A DNA stretch of 8,577 nucleotides from Oscillospiraceae bacterium (GTDB lineage: Bacteria > Bacillota > Clostridia > Oscillospirales > Oscillospiraceae), in the NCBI GenBank assembly GCA_028691385.1, contig JAQUZL010000089.1, positions 1-8,577 on the forward strand. The letters are read 5' to 3'. Below are positions 6,214 through 8,577 of this stretch, piece by piece. Position 1 is the first letter of the stretch. Every line of letters starts with the position of its first letter. A model generated the notes under the pieces. It was not told the origin of the DNA and did not search any database. It saw nothing but the letters and a program-made list of their open reading frames with translations. The position numbers and the translations under genes are program-made.

Positions 6214-8469
6214 ATGCGAATATTGTTTCTGTTTTCCGTGGGATTTGCTGCGGCCTGCCTGCTGAGCGTTTATATACTGCCGGTTTGGGTGGCGGCCACA
6301 TTGGGCGCTGCGTTTGCGGCGGTTGGCGGCGTGCTGACGCTGCTGCAAAGAAAAAACGCACGTCGCGCGGCGGTACTGCTGTTGGGATTGGCGGTGGGGC
6401 TTTGCTGGTGCATCGGCTACCGGGCGATTTTTTATCAGCCGGCTGTTCACGCCGACGGCGCTGCGCTGACGGTTTGTGCGACGGTCGCCGACTATCCCGA
6501 ACAGACGGATTATGGCGCGGCGGTGACGGCGCGCGCCCTGCTCGACGGGCGGCGCGTCAAGGTGCGGCTGTATCTGGATGACGCCGCCACAACGCTGCGG
6601 CCGGGCGATGAGCTGACGGCCACGGCCACACTGCGGCTCTCGGCAGAGGACACCGAGCCGCTGATGAGCAGATGGTATGATAACGCGAATGGGGTGTACC
6701 TCACCGGCGCGGCCACGCAATGGTCGTTTGTGCGGCCGGAGAAAACGCCGCTTTCTGCATGGCCGAGAATTTGGAACTATTTTCTGCAGGAAAAGCTAAA
6801 ACAGATCTTTCCGGCGGACGTGTCCGGCTTTTTCACAGCGCTGCTGACCGGCAGCAAGAACGGCCTGTCCGCGCAGCATAAAGCCGATTTGACCCGCGCG
6901 GGCGTGTATCACACGGTTGCAATTTCCGGCATGCACGTGGGACTTTTGCTGGGGCTGGTGCTGCTTCTGACGCGAAAAAGGCGCGTGCTTGCGTGCGCCG
7001 TCGGCGTGCCGATCATGCTGCTGTTCATAGCGCTCATCGGCGGAACGCCGGGCGTGACCCGCGCGGGTCTGCTGTCAATTTTTCTGCTGCTGGCGCCGGT
7101 GCTCAAAAAAGAGGCGGATGCGCCGACGTCCTTTGGCGCTGCGCTGCTGCTGCTTTTGGCCGAAAATCCGTTTGCCTGCGCCAACATCGGCTTGCAGCTT
7201 TCCTTCGGCGCAGTGGCGGGCATTGGCCTGCTGGGCGGAAAGCTCAGCCGGTGGTTTGCGCGGAAAATCGAAAAGCTGCCCGCGCGCTATCTCAAACGCA
7301 TTGCGTGGTTTATCGCGTCAAGCATCTCCGTTACGCTGGGAGCGCTGCTCTTCACGGTGCCGATTTCGGCGCTGCAGTATGGAACGGTGTGCCTGATTTC
7401 GCCGCTGAGCAACCTGCTGATTTTATGGGCGGTATCGCTTGGCTTTACACTGGGCGCGGCGGCTGCGGCGCTGGGATGTCTTTGCCTGCCGCTGGGTCAG
7501 CTGTTGGGTGCAGCAGCGGCGTGGCCTGCGCGATATGTGCTATGGATGAGCGGCCTTTTGGCTAAAATTCCGTTCGCGACCGTCTATACGGCGGCGGGAT
7601 TTCTCGGACTGTGGCTCGTGTTCGCCTATGTGCTCGTTGCGCTGTGTCTGATACTGCGCGGCATCCGGCATCCGCTGATTCCGGCCTGCTGCGGCGTGCT
7701 GAGCCTGGGGGTGTGTCTGCTTTTGACGGTGCTGCCGTCCGGCACGACTTCCTTTTCCTTTTCTGCGCTGGATGTGGGGCAGGGACAGTGCCTTGCGGTG
7801 TGCGCCGGTGGCGCGTCAGCCATCATTGATTGCGGCGGGGACAGCGCGTCCGGCGCGGCGACAGCGGCGGAGGCACTGCTGCAGGAAACCGGCGGGTTGG
7901 GTCTTGACGTGCTGGTTCTGACGCACTATGACATAGATCACTGCGGCGGCGCGGAGCGGCTGCTCTATGACGTACAGACGCAGCTTGTGCTGCTGCCGGA
8001 TGTGGAGGATGCGTATGGGCGCAGGGCGCGCGTGGAGGCGGCGGCCGCCGCAACCGGTGCGGCGGTGCGCTATGTCACCGCAGACACGACGCTGCAATTT
8101 GGCAGTGGCACGATGCAGGTGTTTTCGCCCCTGTCCGACGAAACGGAGAACGATGCGAGTCTGGCCGTTTTGTGCACCTTTGGCAGCTATGACATGCTGG
8201 TGACCGGCGACATGGATTTGCAGACGGAAGCGCTGCTCACCCAAACCCACGATCTGCCGGACATTGAGCTGCTGGTGGCGGGACACCACGGCTCGAAATA
8301 CGCCACCGGTGAAACGTTGCTGCGTGACACAAAGCCGGAAACCGTTCTAATCTCTGTGGGCGAGAACAACTACGGCCATCCCGCCGCGCAGACCATCGAG
8401 CGCATCCGGCGCGCCGGCGCAACCATTTTCCGCACGGATCAGTGCGGAACTATCACGATAAGGAGCTGA
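6214..8469 (+). CDS. comEC: DNA internalization-related competence protein ComEC/Rec2
   Basis: This encodes a 751-residue polytopic membrane protein of the ComEC/Rec2 family, the channel that passes single-stranded DNA across the membrane during natural transformation. Three parts are visible. The N terminus has hydrophobic helices (about residues 1-75) followed by a soluble OB-like region to about 180. The central competence domain (about 205-510) includes the hallmark YHTVAISGMHVG (232-243) and many membrane helices. The C-terminal metallo-beta-lactamase-like domain has LDVGQGQ (519-525), the metal-site motif HYDIDH (571-576), GDMD (665-668) and GHHGSK (690-695). All the expected landmarks and a normal length indicate an intact gene. 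The ATG at 6214 follows GGGAGGGG at 6201-6208. It has its own predicted promoter and is followed 4 bases later by holA, a common neighbour of comEC in Firmicutes. Whether the organism is naturally competent cannot be told, since no comEA or pilus genes are in view. Confidence 0.96.
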   Translation: MRILFLFSVGFAAACLLSVYILPVWVAATLGAAFAAVGGVLTLLQRKNARRAAVLLLGLAVGLCWCIGYRAIFYQPAVHADGAALTVCATVADYPEQTDYGAAVTARALLDGRRVKVRLYLDDAATTLRPGDELTATATLRLSAEDTEPLMSRWYDNANGVYLTGAATQWSFVRPEKTPLSAWPRIWNYFLQEKLKQIFPADVSGFFTALLTGSKNGLSAQHKADLTRAGVYHTVAISGMHVGLLLGLVLLLTRKRRVLACAVGVPIMLLFIALIGGTPGVTRAGLLSIFLLLAPVLKKEADAPTSFGAALLLLLAENPFACANIGLQLSFGAVAGIGLLGGKLSRWFARKIEKLPARYLKRIAWFIASSISVTLGALLFTVPISALQYGTVCLISPLSNLLILWAVSLGFTLGAAAAALGCLCLPLGQLLGAAAAWPARYVLWMSGLLAKIPFATVYTAAGFLGLWLVFAYVLVALCLILRGIRHPLIPACCGVLSLGVCLLLTVLPSGTTSFSFSALDVGQGQCLAVCAGGASAIIDCGGDSASGAATAAEALLQETGGLGLDVLVLTHYDIDHCGGAERLLYDVQTQLVLLPDVEDAYGRRARVEAAAAATGAAVRYVTADTTLQFGSGTMQVFSPLSDETENDASLAVLCTFGSYDMLVTGDMDLQTEALLTQTHDLPDIELLVAGHHGSKYATGETLLRDTKPETVLISVGENNYGHPAAQTIERIRRAGATIFRTDQCGTITIRS

Positions 8470-8473
8470 AACC

Positions 8474-8577
8474 GTGGCCTATCAGAAAGAAGTGAGCAAT
8501 CGGGAGTTTGACGCGCTCAAGCTTGCAATCAAAAACAACGCGCCGGAGAATCTGTATCTGTTTTGCGGCGAGGAAGC
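8474..8577 (+). CDS. holA: DNA polymerase III subunit delta, N-terminal fragment (3' end outside window)
   Basis: The first 34 codons of a gene run off the window edge. The predicted start is GTG at 8474, preceded by AGGAGC at 8461-8466, which overlaps the end of comEC. The peptide reads MAYQKEVSNREFDALKLAIK, then NNAPENLYLFCGEE. The segment NLYLFCGEE matches the conserved first strand and loop of HolA-type delta subunits (usually LYLLYGEEDYL), the clamp-loader subunit that opens the sliding clamp. Position directly after comEC is the usual place for holA in Firmicutes. The call rests on a short fragment plus context, so it is probable and not certain. Confidence 0.8.
   Translation, partial: MAYQKEVSNREFDALKLAIKNNAPENLYLFCGEE

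Noticed and set aside
6214..8469. Possible degeneration of comEC
   Set aside because: The frame is uninterrupted, the length is normal, and the central SGMH region and all C-terminal metal-site motifs are present.
1..8577. Mobile elements, CRISPR arrays, tRNA or rRNA genes, or long direct repeats
   Set aside because: I found no transposase-like protein, spaced repeats, tRNA cloverleaf or rRNA segment; noncoding space totals only a few hundred bases and is accounted for by the T-box leader, terminators and promoters.

Overview
The window is a densely packed, all-plus-strand chromosomal segment from a high-GC member of the Firmicutes, probably a class Clostridia relative of the Oscillospirales type. 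Four observations point there: strong AGGAGG-type ribosome binding sites, a T-box tRNA-sensing leader in front of alaS, a clostridial-style MltG with a long acidic and proline-rich cytoplasmic tail, and a comEC-holA neighbourhood. The genus cannot be named from the sequence alone. I see no insertion sequence, phage, CRISPR or other accessory element; this is core-genome housekeeping DNA.

Layout. Positions 1-2832 hold a tightly coupled run: the 3' end of a 5-formyltetrahydrofolate cyclo-ligase gene, mltG (septal peptidoglycan terminase) and a U32-family gene that overlaps mltG by 11 bases. Positions 2829-3107 are a regulatory stretch. A near-consensus sigma-A promoter has its -35 box overlapping the U32 stop codon, and it is followed by a complete T-box leader with Stem I, central stems, T-box bulge, and mutually exclusive antiterminator and terminator helices. 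Positions 3108-5750 are alaS. Ten bases later begins a HinT-type histidine-triad gene (5761-6102) whose frame is interrupted by one in-frame TAG at codon 33. A hairpin terminator (6110-6147) and an extended -10 promoter then separate this unit from comEC (6214-8469), which is followed after 4 bases by the start of holA (8474 to the window edge).

How it works together. The alaS unit should be controlled by the charging state of tRNA-Ala: uncharged tRNA stabilises the antiterminator and lets transcription run into alaS and the HIT gene. The antiterminator pairing can be drawn base by base. The bulge base predicted to contact the tRNA discriminator suits an ACCA 3' end, and the probable specifier is GCC. 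ComEC (DNA-uptake channel) and HolA (clamp-loader delta subunit) form a second, separately promoted unit.

The most notable anomaly is the amber codon in the HIT gene. The reading frame is intact and well conserved on both sides, so it is either a very recent nonsense mutation, a sequencing error, or a suppressed stop. I found no convincing evidence of a wholly new biological system in this window.
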